A stretch of DNA of 64,000 nucleotides, taken from assembly GCA_963730535.1 (NCBI GenBank), contig CAVSRU010000005.1:248001-312000 (forward strand), given 5' to 3'. The position numbers were made by a program, and so were the translations under genes. Positions 33,346 through 42,774 of the stretch are shown piece after piece. Position 1 is the stretch's first letter; each line of letters begins with the position of its first letter. The notes under the pieces were generated by a model. It saw nothing but the letters and a program-made list of their open reading frames with translations, had not been told where the DNA came from and did not search any database. This stretch comes from DASSUW01 sp963730535 (GTDB lineage: Bacteria; Actinomycetota; Thermoleophilia; Solirubrobacterales; Solirubrobacteraceae).

Positions 33346-34834
33346 ATGCGGCTCAGGTCGATTGCGGCGCTCGCAGCGCTGCTGCTGCTGGTCCCCGTCG
33401 CGACGGCGTCTGCGCGCGGCTCCCACGACGACGACCTGCGCGACTACGCGCGTGGCACCTGGGCGTCGTTCGTGGCGATGACCGACGCGCGATTCCGGCC
33501 TCCCGGCCGACTCGCTGCGGCAGGACGGCGTGCGCAGCGTGCAGACGTCGACGACCAACATCGGCGCCTACCTGTGGAGCGCGGTCGTCGCGCAACGCCT
33601 CGGCTTCATCAGCCGGCGCGAGCTCGTGACCCGGGCTTCACGCACGCTCGGCACGCTCGAGGGCATGGAGCGATCCATGGGCGGCCAGTACTTCAACTGG
33701 TACGACCATCGCACCGGCGAGAAGCTGACCTACTGGCCGCCGGACCGCGAGCGCGACCCCAACGCGCCGAACACCTTCCGCAACTGGCTGTCATCGGTCG
33801 ACAACGGCTGGCTGGCCGTCGGGCTGCGCGTCGTCCAGAACAGCGTGCCCAAGCTCTCGCGGCGCGCGGGAGCCCTCTACCGCTCGATGGACTTCGGCGT
33901 CTACTACGTCCCCGAGCGCAATCTCGTGCGCTTCCACATCGACCCCGCCGCCCCGACCGATCCGGCGCTCTCGCCCTGCTGCTACGACACCGCCGTCAGC
34001 GAGAGCCGGATCGTCGACTACATCGGCATCTCGCGTGGCCAGCTGCCACCGAAGACGTACTTCCAGCGGTGGCGGACGTTCCCGGACGGCTGCGACTGGG
34101 GCTGGCAGGAGACCCGCCCGGTCGGTGTGACCCGTACCTACTACGGCGTCAACGTCTTCGAGGGCGCCTACCCGTACCGCGGCTCGCTGGTCGTGCCGTC
34201 GTGGGGCGGCAGCATGTTCGAGGCGCTGATGGTCGACCTCTTCGTGCCCGAGTCCGACTGGGCACCGCGGAGCTGGCGGGTGAACCACCCGCTCACGGTG
34301 CGGGCGCAGATGCTGCACGGTCTCCTGGACGCCGGCTACGGATACTGGGGCTTCTCCCCGGCCAACATCCCCGAGGGCGGGTACTCCGTCTACGGCGTCG
34401 ACGCCGTCGGCCTCGACCCGAACGGCAACCCCTCCAACGAGGACCGCACGCTCGTCGACCACGGCTACCCCGGCTGCCCGGACGGGCGGCCGGCCCAGCC
34501 CGACCCGCCGCCCTCGGCCTACACGAACGGCGTCGTCACGCCACACGCGGCGTTCCTCGCACTGCCCTATAGGCCACAGGGCGCGCGCGCGAACCTGCGG
34601 CGCCTCGCCCGCGACTTCCCCGGCCTCTACGGCCCCTGGGGCTTCCGCGACAGCGTGAACGTCCAGTCCAAGCGCGTCTCGGACTTCTACCTCTCGCTCG
34701 ACCAGGGGATGATCATGGGCGCGCTGGGCAACGAGCTGGGCGGCGACGTCCTCCGCCGAGCGTTCGCCGACGGCCAGCTCGAGCGCACGGTACGACCCGT
34801 CATCGGCATCGAGGAGTTCGGCGCGTCACGCTGA
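33346..34834 (+). CDS. Secreted glucoamylase-like (DUF3131-type) protein, one frame break
   Basis: An exported protein of about 495 residues. The signal peptide ends near TASARG, then LRDYARGTWASFVAMTDA. One extra C at about 33490 breaks the frame; removing it restores DSGLPADSLRQDG and STTNIGAYLWSAVVAQRLG. The rest is a continuous six-hairpin glycoamylase-type domain with MGGQYFNWYDHRTGE, RNWLSSVDNGWLAVGL, VPSWGGSMFEALMVDLF, YGYWGFSPANIPEGGY and the late SLDQGMIMGALGNEL. Strong ribosome site AGGGAGG before the ATG. The sugar substrate is unknown. Confidence 0.85.
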
Positions 34835-35866
34835 GGCCGAGTCCCCGGGGTCGCCGGGCGGCGCCTTGCGGGCGCGGCTCGGCGCGACCCGCGGGGGCTC
34901 GTCGGGCATCTTGGGGTAGACCGGCGGCCACGGCGCGTCGAGGAGGCCGTTCTCGCGGTCGCGCTCGTGCATGGCGAGCAGCGGCTCGAGCGACTGCGGG
35001 GCCTCGTCGATGTCCTCCCACGGGTCGCCGAGGCGGTCGAGGCGGTCGGGGACCGTCGCGAGCGTCAGCTCGTCCGGGTGCAGCTCGAAGACCTCCTCCC
35101 AGCGCAGCGGAGCGGAGACCTGGCCGCCCGGCCGGTCGCGCGCCGCCCAGGCGCCGAACACGGTCTTGTGCGGGGCGTTCTGGTTGTAGTCGACGAAGAT
35201 CCGCTCGCCGCGCTCCTCCTTCCACCACGCCGCCGTGAGGACGTCGGGGCGGCGGCGCTCGAGCTCCCGGGCCATCGCGACCGCGGCGGCGCGCACCGCG
35301 TAGGAGTCCCAGCGCGGCTTCAGGCGGACGTAGACGTGCAGCCCGCGGTTGCCGGTCGTCTTGGGGTAGCCGACGATGCCGAGCTCGTCGAGCAGCGCCT
35401 TGACCTCGGCGGCCGCGCGGCGCACGTCGGAGAAGTCGGTGCCGGGCTGCGGGTCGAGATCGAGGCGGAGCTCGTCGCAGTGCGCCGGGTCGTCCGCGCG
35501 GTAGGGCCAGACGTGGAAGCCCAGGCAGCCGAGGTTGACCGCCCAGGCGACATGCGCGCGGTCGGCGATCACCAGCGCGCGCGACGGCGTGCCGTTGACG
35601 GTCGTCACCGTCGTCGTCTGCAGCCACTCGGGCGCGTTCTTCGGCACCCGCTTCTGGAAGAACGACGGGCCTCCCGCGCCTTGCGGGAAGCGCTGCATCA
35701 GCACCGGCCGCCCGCCCATCGTCCGCAGCAGCGGCTCGGCCACGCGCAGGTAGTACTCGACGAGGTCGCGCTTGGTCTCGCCGCGCTCGCCGAACAGCAC
35801 CTTGCCCGGGCTCGACAGCCTGACCTCGCGCCCGTCGAGCTCGAGCATCTCCTCGTCGCCGGCCAT
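34826..35866 (-). CDS. LigD-type DNA polymerase (primase) domain protein
   Basis: Stand-alone polymerase domain of the non-homologous end-joining LigD family, 346 residues. Features: SPGKVLFGERGETKRDLVEYY, GGPSFFQKRVPKNAPEWL, the catalytic RLDLDPQPGTDF acid pair, GYPKTTGNRGLHVYV and FVDYNQNAPHKTVFG. It adds nucleotides at broken ends, usually with Ku and a ligase, which are not in this window. The C-terminus ends in a Pro/Arg-rich tail and overlaps the glucoamylase-like gene by 9 bases. Divergent from exonuclease III with a 35-base gap. Confidence 0.92.
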   Translation of the reverse strand: MAGDEEMLELDGREVRLSSPGKVLFGERGETKRDLVEYYLRVAEPLLRTMGGRPVLMQRFPQGAGGPSFFQKRVPKNAPEWLQTTTVTTVNGTPSRALVIADRAHVAWAVNLGCLGFHVWPYRADDPAHCDELRLDLDPQPGTDFSDVRRAAAEVKALLDELGIVGYPKTTGNRGLHVYVRLKPRWDSYAVRAAAVAMARELERRRPDVLTAAWWKEERGERIFVDYNQNAPHKTVFGAWAARDRPGGQVSAPLRWEEVFELHPDELTLATVPDRLDRLGDPWEDIDEAPQSLEPLLAMHERDRENGLLDAPWPPVYPKMPDEPPRVAPSRARKAPPGDPGDSASA

Positions 35867-35901
35867 GAGCTGACCGTAGCTTGGTCGGTAGCGTGGTGTG
35901 G

Positions 35902-36762
35902 GTGCGCATCGCGACCTGGAACGTGAACTCGGTCAAGCAGCGCGTGCCCCGGCTGCTGCCGTGGCTGGACGAGCGCCGGCCCGACGTCGTCTGCCTCCAG
36001 GAGACCAAGCTCGCCGACGACGCCTTCCACGACCTGCTCGGCGACGCGCTCGTCGAGCGCGGATACGAGGTCGCCGCGCACGGTGAGCCGACGTGGAACG
36101 GCGTGGCGATCCTCTCGCGCGTGGGGCTGGAGGACGTCACGGCGGGCCTCGAAGGCGCACCGGGCTTCCCGCATCCCGAGGCGCGAGCGATCTCCGCCAC
36201 CTGCGGCGGGATCCGCGTCACGTCGGTCTACGTGCCGAACGGGCGCATGCCCGGCTCCGAGCACTACGCGTACAAGCTGGCGTGGCTCGAGTCGCTGCGC
36301 GAGATGGTCGCGGCCGGGCCGGAGGCGGCGGTCGTCTGCGGCGACATGAACATCGCGCCCACCGACGACGACGTGTTCGATCCCGCCGCCTACGTCGGCC
36401 AGACCCACGTCACCGCGCCCGAGCGGGCGGCGCTGGCCGAGCTCCAGGCGCTCGGGCTGCACGACGTGGTGCGCGACCGCTGGCCGAACGAGCGGGTCTT
36501 CAGCTACTGGGACTACCGGGCGGGGATGTTCCACCAGGATCTCGGGATGCGGATCGACCTCGTGCTGGCCAGCGGGCCGGTGGCCGACCGGGTCCGCGCC
36601 GCGTGGATCGACCGGCAGGCGCGCAAGGGCAGCGGACCGAGCGACCATGCGCCGGTGATGGTCGACCTCGACGAGGCGCCGGACGGCGACATCGGGCCGG
36701 TCGTGCCGCCGCCGTCGGCTCCCGCCCGGCGCAAGTCGGTGAAGTTGCCGCAGTCACGTTGA
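35902..36762 (+). CDS. xthA: Exodeoxyribonuclease III
   Basis: AP endonuclease / 3'-5' exonuclease of base-excision repair. Motifs in order: ATWNVNSVKQRVPRL, DVVCLQETKL, TWNGVAILSR, VVCGDMNIAP, FSYWDYRAG, GMRIDLVLAS and GPSDHAPVMVDLD, including the catalytic Glu, Asp-Asn and Asp-His sets. Three clustered GTG codons could start it; the one at 35902 places the first beta strand at the N-terminus. Divergent from the LigD polymerase gene, forming a small repair locus. Confidence 0.93.
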   Translation: MRIATWNVNSVKQRVPRLLPWLDERRPDVVCLQETKLADDAFHDLLGDALVERGYEVAAHGEPTWNGVAILSRVGLEDVTAGLEGAPGFPHPEARAISATCGGIRVTSVYVPNGRMPGSEHYAYKLAWLESLREMVAAGPEAAVVCGDMNIAPTDDDVFDPAAYVGQTHVTAPERAALAELQALGLHDVVRDRWPNERVFSYWDYRAGMFHQDLGMRIDLVLASGPVADRVRAAWIDRQARKGSGPSDHAPVMVDLDEAPDGDIGPVVPPPSAPARRKSVKLPQSR

Positions 36763-36776
36763 CTGACTAAGGTCAG
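36763..36776. promoter_or_regulatory. Palindrome before MarR-GNAT gene, candidate operator
   Basis: CTGACTAAGGTCAG: perfect 5-base half-sites (CTGAC/GTCAG) around TAAG, ending 4 bases before the ATG at 36780. The position fits autorepression by the encoded MarR-type domain. It directly follows the xthA stop codon. Confidence 0.45.
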
Positions 36777-36779
36777 AGA

Positions 36780-37679
36780 ATGACCGAGGCGATGGTCGAC
36801 CAGGTCCGCCGCTTCAACCGCACGGTGACCGAGCGGGTCGGCGCGCTCAACGACCGCTTCCTCGGCCTCGAGCGGCCGCTCGGCGAGGCGCGGCTGCTGT
36901 GGGAGATCGGGCTCGACGGCTGCGAGGTGCGGCTGCTGCGGTCGCGGCTGGGGCTCGACTCGGGCTATCTCAGCCGCCTCCTGCGCTCGCTGGAGGCCGA
37001 CGGGCTGGTCGAGGTGGAGGCGAGCGAGAGCGACCGGCGGATCCGGGTGGCGCGCCTCACCGCGGCGGGCCGTGCCGAGCGCGCCGCGCTCGACGATCGC
37101 TCCAACCAGCTCGCGCGCTCGCTGCTCGAGCCCCTCAGCTCGCCGCAGCAGGACCGGTTGGTCGCCGCGATGCGCGAGGTGGAGCGGCTCATGACCGCGG
37201 GGAGCGTGGAGATCGAGGGTGTCGATCCCGAGCATCCGGATGCGCAGTACTGCCTCGCCGAGTACGTCGCCGAGCTCAACCGACGCTCGGAGCGCGGCTT
37301 CGACCCCACGGTCGGCGCGACCGCGCTGCCACACGAGGTCCGGCCGCCGGCCGGGGAGTTCTTGGTCGCGTACCTGCATGGCGAGCCGATCGGCTGCGGC
37401 GCGGTCAAGCACCACGGCGGCGCGCCCGCCGAGATCAAGCGGATGTGGATCGCCCCGGCAGCCCGCGGGCTCGGCCTGGGCCGGCGACTGCTGGAGACGC
37501 TCGAGGCCTGCGCCCTGGCCGGCGGCGCGCGCGTCGCGCACATCGAGACCAGCTCGGTGCTGTCGGAGGCGCTCGCCCTCTACCGCTCGGCCGGCTGGAT
37601 CGAGGTGCCCGCGTTCAACGACGAGCCGTTCGCGGACCACTGGCTCGAGAAGGCGCTGGCCGGCCAGCACCACAACTGA
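36780..37679 (+). CDS. Bifunctional MarR-type regulator / GNAT N-acetyltransferase
   Basis: A 299-residue two-domain protein. Residues 1-140 are a MarR winged helix: LGEARLLWEIGLDGCEVRLLRSRLGLDSGYLSRLLRSLEADGLV then ESDRRIRVARLTAAGR. Residues about 150-295 are a GNAT domain, with EFLVAYLHGEPIGCGAVK, AEIKRMWIAPAARGLGLGRRLLETLE (acetyl-CoA loop) and ALYRSAGW. This fusion is a known family; the acetyl acceptor is unknown. A palindrome directly upstream may be its own operator. Confidence 0.9.
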   Translation: MTEAMVDQVRRFNRTVTERVGALNDRFLGLERPLGEARLLWEIGLDGCEVRLLRSRLGLDSGYLSRLLRSLEADGLVEVEASESDRRIRVARLTAAGRAERAALDDRSNQLARSLLEPLSSPQQDRLVAAMREVERLMTAGSVEIEGVDPEHPDAQYCLAEYVAELNRRSERGFDPTVGATALPHEVRPPAGEFLVAYLHGEPIGCGAVKHHGGAPAEIKRMWIAPAARGLGLGRRLLETLEACALAGGARVAHIETSSVLSEALALYRSAGWIEVPAFNDEPFADHWLEKALAGQHHN

Positions 37680-37713
37680 GGGCGCCGACGCGACCCCACT
37701 AGCCTGGCGGGCC

Positions 37714-38565
37714 ATGCTGGCCGCCCTGCTCGCCCTCGCCTCCTCGGTCTCGTGGGGGCTGGCGGACTTCCTCGGGGGCGTGCAGAGCCGGCGCCACGCT
37801 CTCTTTGCCGTCCTCGTGCTCTCACAGGCCGTCGCGCTCGCCGTGCTCCTCGTGGCGGTCGCGGCCGGCGTGCCGACCGAGCACGACGCGGCGGCGACGG
37901 CGTGGGCCGCCGGCTCGGGGGTGCTCGGCATCCTCGCCCTGACCGCGTTCTACCGGGCGCTGTCGATCGGGACGATGAGCATCGTCGCTCCGCTGTCGGC
38001 CACCGGGGCGGCGGTTCCCGTGGTCGTCGGGCTGGTCTCGGGGGAGCGGCCCCGGGCCGTGCAGCTCGCCGGCATGGCGCTGGCCCTCATCGGCGTCATG
38101 CTCGCGGCGCGCGAGGCCGCGGACGCCGACGCCGAGGCACGCCGCACGAACCGCACCGCCGTGCTCCTCGCGCTCGTCGCCGCGGTGGGCTTCGGCTCGT
38201 TCTTCGTGGGAATGGACCGGGCGGAGGAGCGGGCCGACGTCGCGTGGGTGCTGCTCGCCGCCCGCGCGCCCGAGGTGCTCCTCCTCGTGGTCGCGTGCGC
38301 GGTTCGCCGGCCGCCGCTGCCGACGGCGCCCCGCGCCCTCGGCGCGATCGCCGCCATCGGCCTCCTCGACCTGCTCGCCAACATGCTGTTCGTGCTCGCC
38401 ACCGGGCGCGGGCTGCTGAGCGTGGTGGGAGTGCTCGGCGCCCTCTATCCGGCCGTCACCGTGCTGCTGGCGCGGGCGCTGCTGCACGAGCGCCTCACGC
38501 GCGCCCAGGACGCCGGCGTGCTGGTCACGCTGGTCGGCGTGGTCGCGCTCGCTGCCGGCGCCTGA
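37714..38565 (+). CDS. EamA/DMT-family membrane transporter
   Basis: A 283-residue protein with ten predicted helices in two EamA repeats: SSVSWGLADFLGGVQSRR in the first and AAVGFGSFFVGMDRAEE at the start of the second, ending LTRAQDAGVLVTLVGVVALAAG. Drug/metabolite transporters of this family export small molecules; the substrate is unknown. The ATG at 37714 lies 34 bases after the MarR-GNAT gene, so co-expression is likely and the regulator may control it. Confidence 0.87.
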   Translation: MLAALLALASSVSWGLADFLGGVQSRRHALFAVLVLSQAVALAVLLVAVAAGVPTEHDAAATAWAAGSGVLGILALTAFYRALSIGTMSIVAPLSATGAAVPVVVGLVSGERPRAVQLAGMALALIGVMLAAREAADADAEARRTNRTAVLLALVAAVGFGSFFVGMDRAEERADVAWVLLAARAPEVLLLVVACAVRRPPLPTAPRALGAIAAIGLLDLLANMLFVLATGRGLLSVVGVLGALYPAVTVLLARALLHERLTRAQDAGVLVTLVGVVALAAGA

Positions 38566-38568
38566 CCG

Positions 38569-38814
38569 TCAGACCGGCCCGTACGGGCCGCCGACGTTGC
38601 GCTCGAACGCCGGGCGCGGATCGTCGGCCTGCGGAGGCTTCGGCTTCGACTCGACGGTCTCGCTCACCGGATCGATCCGCATGCCCGCGGGGAGCGAGAT
38701 CCGCGCGACCTCCCACGCACCATCCCGCTCCCGCGCGACCCACCGCGCCGCATGGCGGTCGGGATGCTCGCGGTTGAGCTCGGCGGCACGCGCTTCGGCC
38801 TGTTCGCGGGTCAT
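38569..38814 (-). CDS. Small conserved hypothetical protein
   Basis: An 81-residue charged protein: an N-terminal helix rich in Glu/Ala/Arg (REQAEARAAELNREHPDRH), then ARWVARERDGAWEVARISLP and a Pro/Asp tail ending GGPYGPV. No catalytic motif. The ATG overlaps the stop of the ABC permease gene (ATGA), so it ends the four-gene export operon. Function unknown. Confidence 0.7.
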   Translation of the reverse strand: MTREQAEARAAELNREHPDRHAARWVARERDGAWEVARISLPAGMRIDPVSETVESKPKPPQADDPRPAFERNVGGPYGPV

Positions 38815-39648
38815 GCGCTGAGCCTAGACCACCGCGGGTGGCCGCCGCCCTCGACCACCGGCTCGGCCCGCAGGCGGCGGACGGCCACGGCAAGCCCGGC
38901 CACGCCCCAGACGGCGATCGCGGCAAGATCGTGGGGCGACCAGCCGCCTCCCGGGGTCTGCGGTGCGAAGCAGGCGTCGAACGCGTTGACGATGTGGAAG
39001 AGCGGAAAGGCGTGGGCGACGTGGATGACCCAGTCGGGCGCGCCTTCGAGCGGGAAGAAGATGCCCGAGATGAACGAGAGCGGCAGGAACGTCAGCTGCG
39101 CCAGCGGCATCGCCTGGTCGGCGGTGCGCGCGAGGCTTGCGATCGCGAGGCCGAGAGCGGCCAGCGTCGCCGCTCCGAGCGCGAGGGTGACCACCGCCGC
39201 CGGCAGGGTGCGTGCGTAGATCTGCACGCCGTACGCCGGCACGGACGACCGCGAAGAGGAGCACGACGGCGGCGATCCCCGTGAGCGCCGAGGCGGTGAG
39301 CCAGGAGCCCAGGTAGACCGACATCGGCAGCGGAGTGCCGCGCACCCGCTTGAGCAGCCCGGTGTCGCGGGCGGTCGCGATGCCGAGCGCGACGCCCGTG
39401 TAGCACGCCGAGGCCAGCGCGAAGATGCCGATCGACGGGGTGTAGAACTGCGCGAACGGCACCTTGCCGCCGGCGTCGCCCATCGCGGCGACGTCCTGGC
39501 CGCTGAAGAGCGCGTTGAACATCGTCACGAGGACCAGGGGGAAGGCGAACGTGAAGATCAGCGTGCGCCGGTCCCGCAGGGTCAGGCGGACGCGGGCGGC
39601 CACCCAGCGGCGCAGCAGCGAGAGATCGCGGGGGGTGGGGACGCTCAT
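38811..39648 (-). CDS. ABC-2 type transporter permease, one frame break
   Basis: Exporter permease with about six helices. The first frame runs from the ATG at 39648 (VPTPRDLSLLRRWVAARVRLTLRD) through LIFTFAFPLVLVTMFNALF and LTASALTGIAAVVLLFAVV. One extra base near 39240 shifts the frame. The second frame resumes AYGVQIYARTLPAAVVTLALG and ends with PLSFISGIFFPLEGAPDWV and a basic tail. The start overlaps the ATPase stop (ATGA). The family is DrrB-like; the exported compound is unknown. Confidence 0.83.
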
Positions 39649-40565
39649 GCGGCCTCCTCGGTGAGCTGGAGGTAGACGTCCTCGAGGCTGGGACGGCTGA
39701 TCGTCAGCGCCTCGAGCTCGGTGTCGCGCGCGGCCGCCCAGGCGAACAGCGGCGCGAGGTCGCGGGTGGGCGTCGCCGTGTGCAGGACGAGACGGCGCCC
39801 CTCGTCGCGTTCGAGGTCGGCGCCGGGAGGGAGCGGCAGGTCGTCGACCGCCGTGCCGTCGGGGAGCCGGAACGCGACGACCGCCCCCTCGCCGATGTCC
39901 CGCCCGATGGTGTCGGTGGTGCCGTCGGCGATCACCTTGCCGTGCGCCAGGACGACCACGCGGTCCGCGAGGTGCTGGGCCTCGTCCATGTAGTGGGTCG
40001 TGAGCAGGATCGTCTTCCCGAGCGCGCGCAGCCGTGCGATGAGGTCCCACGCCTGGCGGCGCGCCGCAGGGTCGAAGCCGGTCGTCGGCTCGTCGAGGAA
40101 CAGCAGCTCGGGGTCACCGGCGATCCCCAGCGCGAGGTCGAGCCGCCGTCGCTGGCCGCCCGACAGGGTCTTCACTCTGGCGCCGCCGCGATCGCCGAGC
40201 CCGACGAGGTCGGCGACCTCGTCGGCCGGGCGCGGGTGGGGATACGCCGCGCCGTAGAGCTCGATCGCCTCGCGCACGGTGATGCTGGGATCGAGACCCT
40301 CCTCCTGGAGGACGATGCCGATCCGCGCGCGGAACTCGCGCTCGCGGCGGCTCGGATCGAAGCCGAGCACGCGCACGTCGCCGCCGTCGTGGCCGCGGTG
40401 GCCCTCGAGGATCTCGACGAGCGTCGTCTTGCCGGCGCCGTTCGGCCCGAGCAGGGCGAGCAGCTCGCCCTGCCGGACCTCGAGGTCGACGCCGTCGAGC
40501 GCATGGACCTCGCCGCCGTATGACTTGCGGAGGCCTGCCACGTGGATCGCGACCATGGCCGTCAC
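39645..40565 (-). CDS. ABC-2 type transporter ATPase (DrrA-like)
   Basis: A 306-residue nucleotide-binding subunit. Walker A GPNGAGKTT (about 38-46), QEEGLDPSITVREAIELYGAAY, signature LSGGQRRRLDLALG, Walker B LLFLDEPTTGFDP, and the H-loop TTHYMDEA. The C-terminal ~80 residues resemble the DrrA extension. The GTG at 40565 overlaps the MFS stop (GTGA); an ATG at 40556 is also possible. It works with the following permease, probably in antibiotic or lipid export. Confidence 0.9.
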   Translation of the reverse strand: MTAMVAIHVAGLRKSYGGEVHALDGVDLEVRQGELLALLGPNGAGKTTLVEILEGHRGHDGGDVRVLGFDPSRREREFRARIGIVLQEEGLDPSITVREAIELYGAAYPHPRPADEVADLVGLGDRGGARVKTLSGGQRRRLDLALGIAGDPELLFLDEPTTGFDPAARRQAWDLIARLRALGKTILLTTHYMDEAQHLADRVVVLAHGKVIADGTTDTIGRDIGEGAVVAFRLPDGTAVDDLPLPPGADLERDEGRRLVLHTATPTRDLAPLFAWAAARDTELEALTISRPSLEDVYLQLTEEAA

Positions 40566-41989
40566 ACCCGGCCTTCGGCGCTCGCGGCAGGAGCGGGCAG
40601 CGCGCCGAGGTCGAGGTGCGGGCGCACCAGCGCGGCGGCCACGATCGCTGCCACGACGGCGATCGCGGCGGCCACTTCGAGTGCCACGGAGAGCCCGTGC
40701 ACGAACGCCGCCGCCGTCGCGCGGCCGCCGATCTCGTGGGTCACGATCGCGCCCATGAGCGCGATGCCGATCGAGCCTCCGAGCTGGCGCGACGAGTTCA
40801 GCACCGCCGAGCCGACCCCGGCCTTGTCGACCGGAACGCCGCTGAGACCGGCGGCGGTGGCCGGCGCCATCGCCGCGCCCATGCCGGCTCCGCCGAGCAG
40901 CATGCCGGGCACGAGGCTCGAGTAGCTCTCGTCGAGCCCGAGGCGCGAGAAGTACAGGAGCTGCGCCGCCACGAGCGTCATGCCGCCCGTGAGCAGCCAG
41001 CGCGCGCCGAGGCGATCCGAGAGCCGCCCGGCGAGCGGGGCGACGACGATGATCAGCAGGGTCATCGGCAAGAACGCGGCACCCGCCTCGACGGGCGAGT
41101 AGCGGAGGATGTTCTGCATGTAGAGCGAGAGGAAGAAGAAGACGCCGAACATCGCCAGCGCGACGAGCAGCAGCAGGAGGTTGGCGCCGGCGAAGGTGCG
41201 ATCACGGAAGAGGCGCAGGTCGAGCATCGGCACCCGCTGGTGGCGCTCGAGCAGCACGAACGCGGTGAGCGCGACGGCGGCGACCACGAACGCTCCGACG
41301 ATGCGGACCGACCCCCACCCGTAGCCGTTGGCCTCGATCAGCCCGTAGGTGACGGCAAGCAGCCCGACGGCGGACGCGAGGAGCCCGGGCACGTCGGGAC
41401 GCTGCCCAGCGCTCGTGTCCCTCGACTCGTCGATCAGGAGCAGGCTCGCCGCGATCGCGAGGACGCCGATCGGGACGTTGACGTAGAAGATCGCGCTCCA
41501 GCCGACGTGCTCGGTGAGCAGGCCGCCGACGAGCGGGCCGATGGCCAGCGCCAGCGCGGAGACGCCGGCCCAGATGCCGATCGCGGTCCCACGCTGGCGC
41601 GGCGGGAAGGTGGCCGAGATGATCGAGAGCGTCGCGGGGTTCATGAGCGCGGCGCCGGCGCCCTGGACGACGCGCGCGCCGATCAGGAACCCGGCGGTCG
41701 GCGCCAGCGCGCAGGCGAGCGAGGAGCCGCTGAACACGGCGAGGCCGGCGACGAAGACCCGCCGGCGCCCGAACAGGTCCGCCAGCTTGCCGCCGGTGAG
41801 CATGAAGGCGGCGAACGTGAGCGCGTAGCCGGACACGATCCACTCGAGCTGAGAGAGGCCGGCTCCGAGGTCGCGCTGGATCGTGGGCAGCGCCACATTC
41901 ACGATCGTGTTGTCGAGCATGATCATGAACAGCCCGAAGGCGACGGCCCCGAGCGTCCACCATTTGCGGTTTTCGGCAGCAATAGACAT
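40562..41989 (-). CDS. MFS transporter, DHA2 (EmrB/QacA) drug-efflux type
   Basis: A 475-residue, 14-helix proton-driven exporter. Motifs: FGLFMIMLDNTIVNVALPTIQRDL in helix 1, the loop motif GGKLADLFGRRRVFV, GARVVQGAGAALMNPATLSII and PLVGGLLTEHVGW for the DHA2 subfamily. The ATG at 41989 gives a standard N-terminus; a longer open frame upstream is Arg-rich and not family-like. First gene of an operon with an ABC exporter, so a multidrug-resistance role is likely but unproven. Confidence 0.92.
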   Translation of the reverse strand: MSIAAENRKWWTLGAVAFGLFMIMLDNTIVNVALPTIQRDLGAGLSQLEWIVSGYALTFAAFMLTGGKLADLFGRRRVFVAGLAVFSGSSLACALAPTAGFLIGARVVQGAGAALMNPATLSIISATFPPRQRGTAIGIWAGVSALALAIGPLVGGLLTEHVGWSAIFYVNVPIGVLAIAASLLLIDESRDTSAGQRPDVPGLLASAVGLLAVTYGLIEANGYGWGSVRIVGAFVVAAVALTAFVLLERHQRVPMLDLRLFRDRTFAGANLLLLLVALAMFGVFFFLSLYMQNILRYSPVEAGAAFLPMTLLIIVVAPLAGRLSDRLGARWLLTGGMTLVAAQLLYFSRLGLDESYSSLVPGMLLGGAGMGAAMAPATAAGLSGVPVDKAGVGSAVLNSSRQLGGSIGIALMGAIVTHEIGGRATAAAFVHGLSVALEVAAAIAVVAAIVAAALVRPHLDLGALPAPAASAEGRV

Positions 41990-42129
41990 CACGGTGTCGC
42001 ACCATCGCGCTCGGACCGGGCACGACCAATCGGCCGGTCGCCGCAACGCGCGGACGACCCGCGCATCGGGCGATCGAGTGATGACGGACGCCCGCGGCGC
42101 TCTGCGCGCGTGGTAGAACCGCGGGGCCC

Positions 42130-42774
42130 ATGGCACCGCCCCGCGTCACCGTGCTGATCGCCGACGACCATCCGCTGTTCCGGGACGGGATCGGCCGTGC
42201 GATCCGCGCGCGCCCGGACCTGGAGCTGGTGGCGGAGGTCGCGGACGGCCGCGAGGCGCTCGAGCGCATCCGCGAGCTGGCGCCCGCGGTCGCCGTGCTC
42301 GACCTGCGCCTTCCCGACCTCGACGGGCTCGAGGTGCTCAACGCGGTGCGGCGCGACGGGCTGCCGACGCGGGTGCTGATCCTCTCCGCATCCGTGGAGG
42401 GCCCGCTGGTCTTCGAGGCCGTGTCCGCCGGCGCCGCCGGGTACATCTCCAAGAACGCCGACCGCACGGCCGTCTGCGATGCGGTCGCGGCGATCGCGCG
42501 AGGCGAGACCGTGCTCGCCCCGGGCCTCCAGACCGGGCTGCTCGACGAGGTCAGGGCGCGCGGCGTCGCCGACTCGCGTCCGGTGCTCACGCCGCGGGAG
42601 ACCGAGGTCCTGCACCTGATCGCCGACGGACTGACCGCGCCGGCGATCGGCAGGCAGCTGTTCCTGTCCACCGCCACGGTCAAGACCCATATCGGCCACC
42701 TGTACGAGAAGCTCGGCGTGTCGGACCGTGCCGCATGCGTCGCCGAGGCGATGCGCCGGGGCCTGCTCGAGTGA
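42130..42774 (+). CDS. NarL/LuxR-family response regulator
   Basis: A 214-residue DNA-binding response regulator. Receiver: VLIADDHPLFRDGIGRAI, phospho-acceptor Asp near 58 in AVLDLRLPDLDGLE, ILSASVEG and the Lys in AGYISKNADR. The C-terminal LuxR helix-turn-helix spans about 153-210, with LTPRETEVLHLIADGL and STATVKTHIGHLYEKLGVSDR. The stop overlaps the kinase GTG (GTGA). It likely controls the downstream protease genes. Confidence 0.94.
   Translation: MAPPRVTVLIADDHPLFRDGIGRAIRARPDLELVAEVADGREALERIRELAPAVAVLDLRLPDLDGLEVLNAVRRDGLPTRVLILSASVEGPLVFEAVSAGAAGYISKNADRTAVCDAVAAIARGETVLAPGLQTGLLDEVRARGVADSRPVLTPRETEVLHLIADGLTAPAIGRQLFLSTATVKTHIGHLYEKLGVSDRAACVAEAMRRGLLE

Noticed and set aside
40520..42157. 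545-residue plus-strand frame opposite the MFS gene
   Set aside because: Composition is His/Arg/Glu-rich shadow; the opposite strand encodes a clear 14-helix MFS protein.
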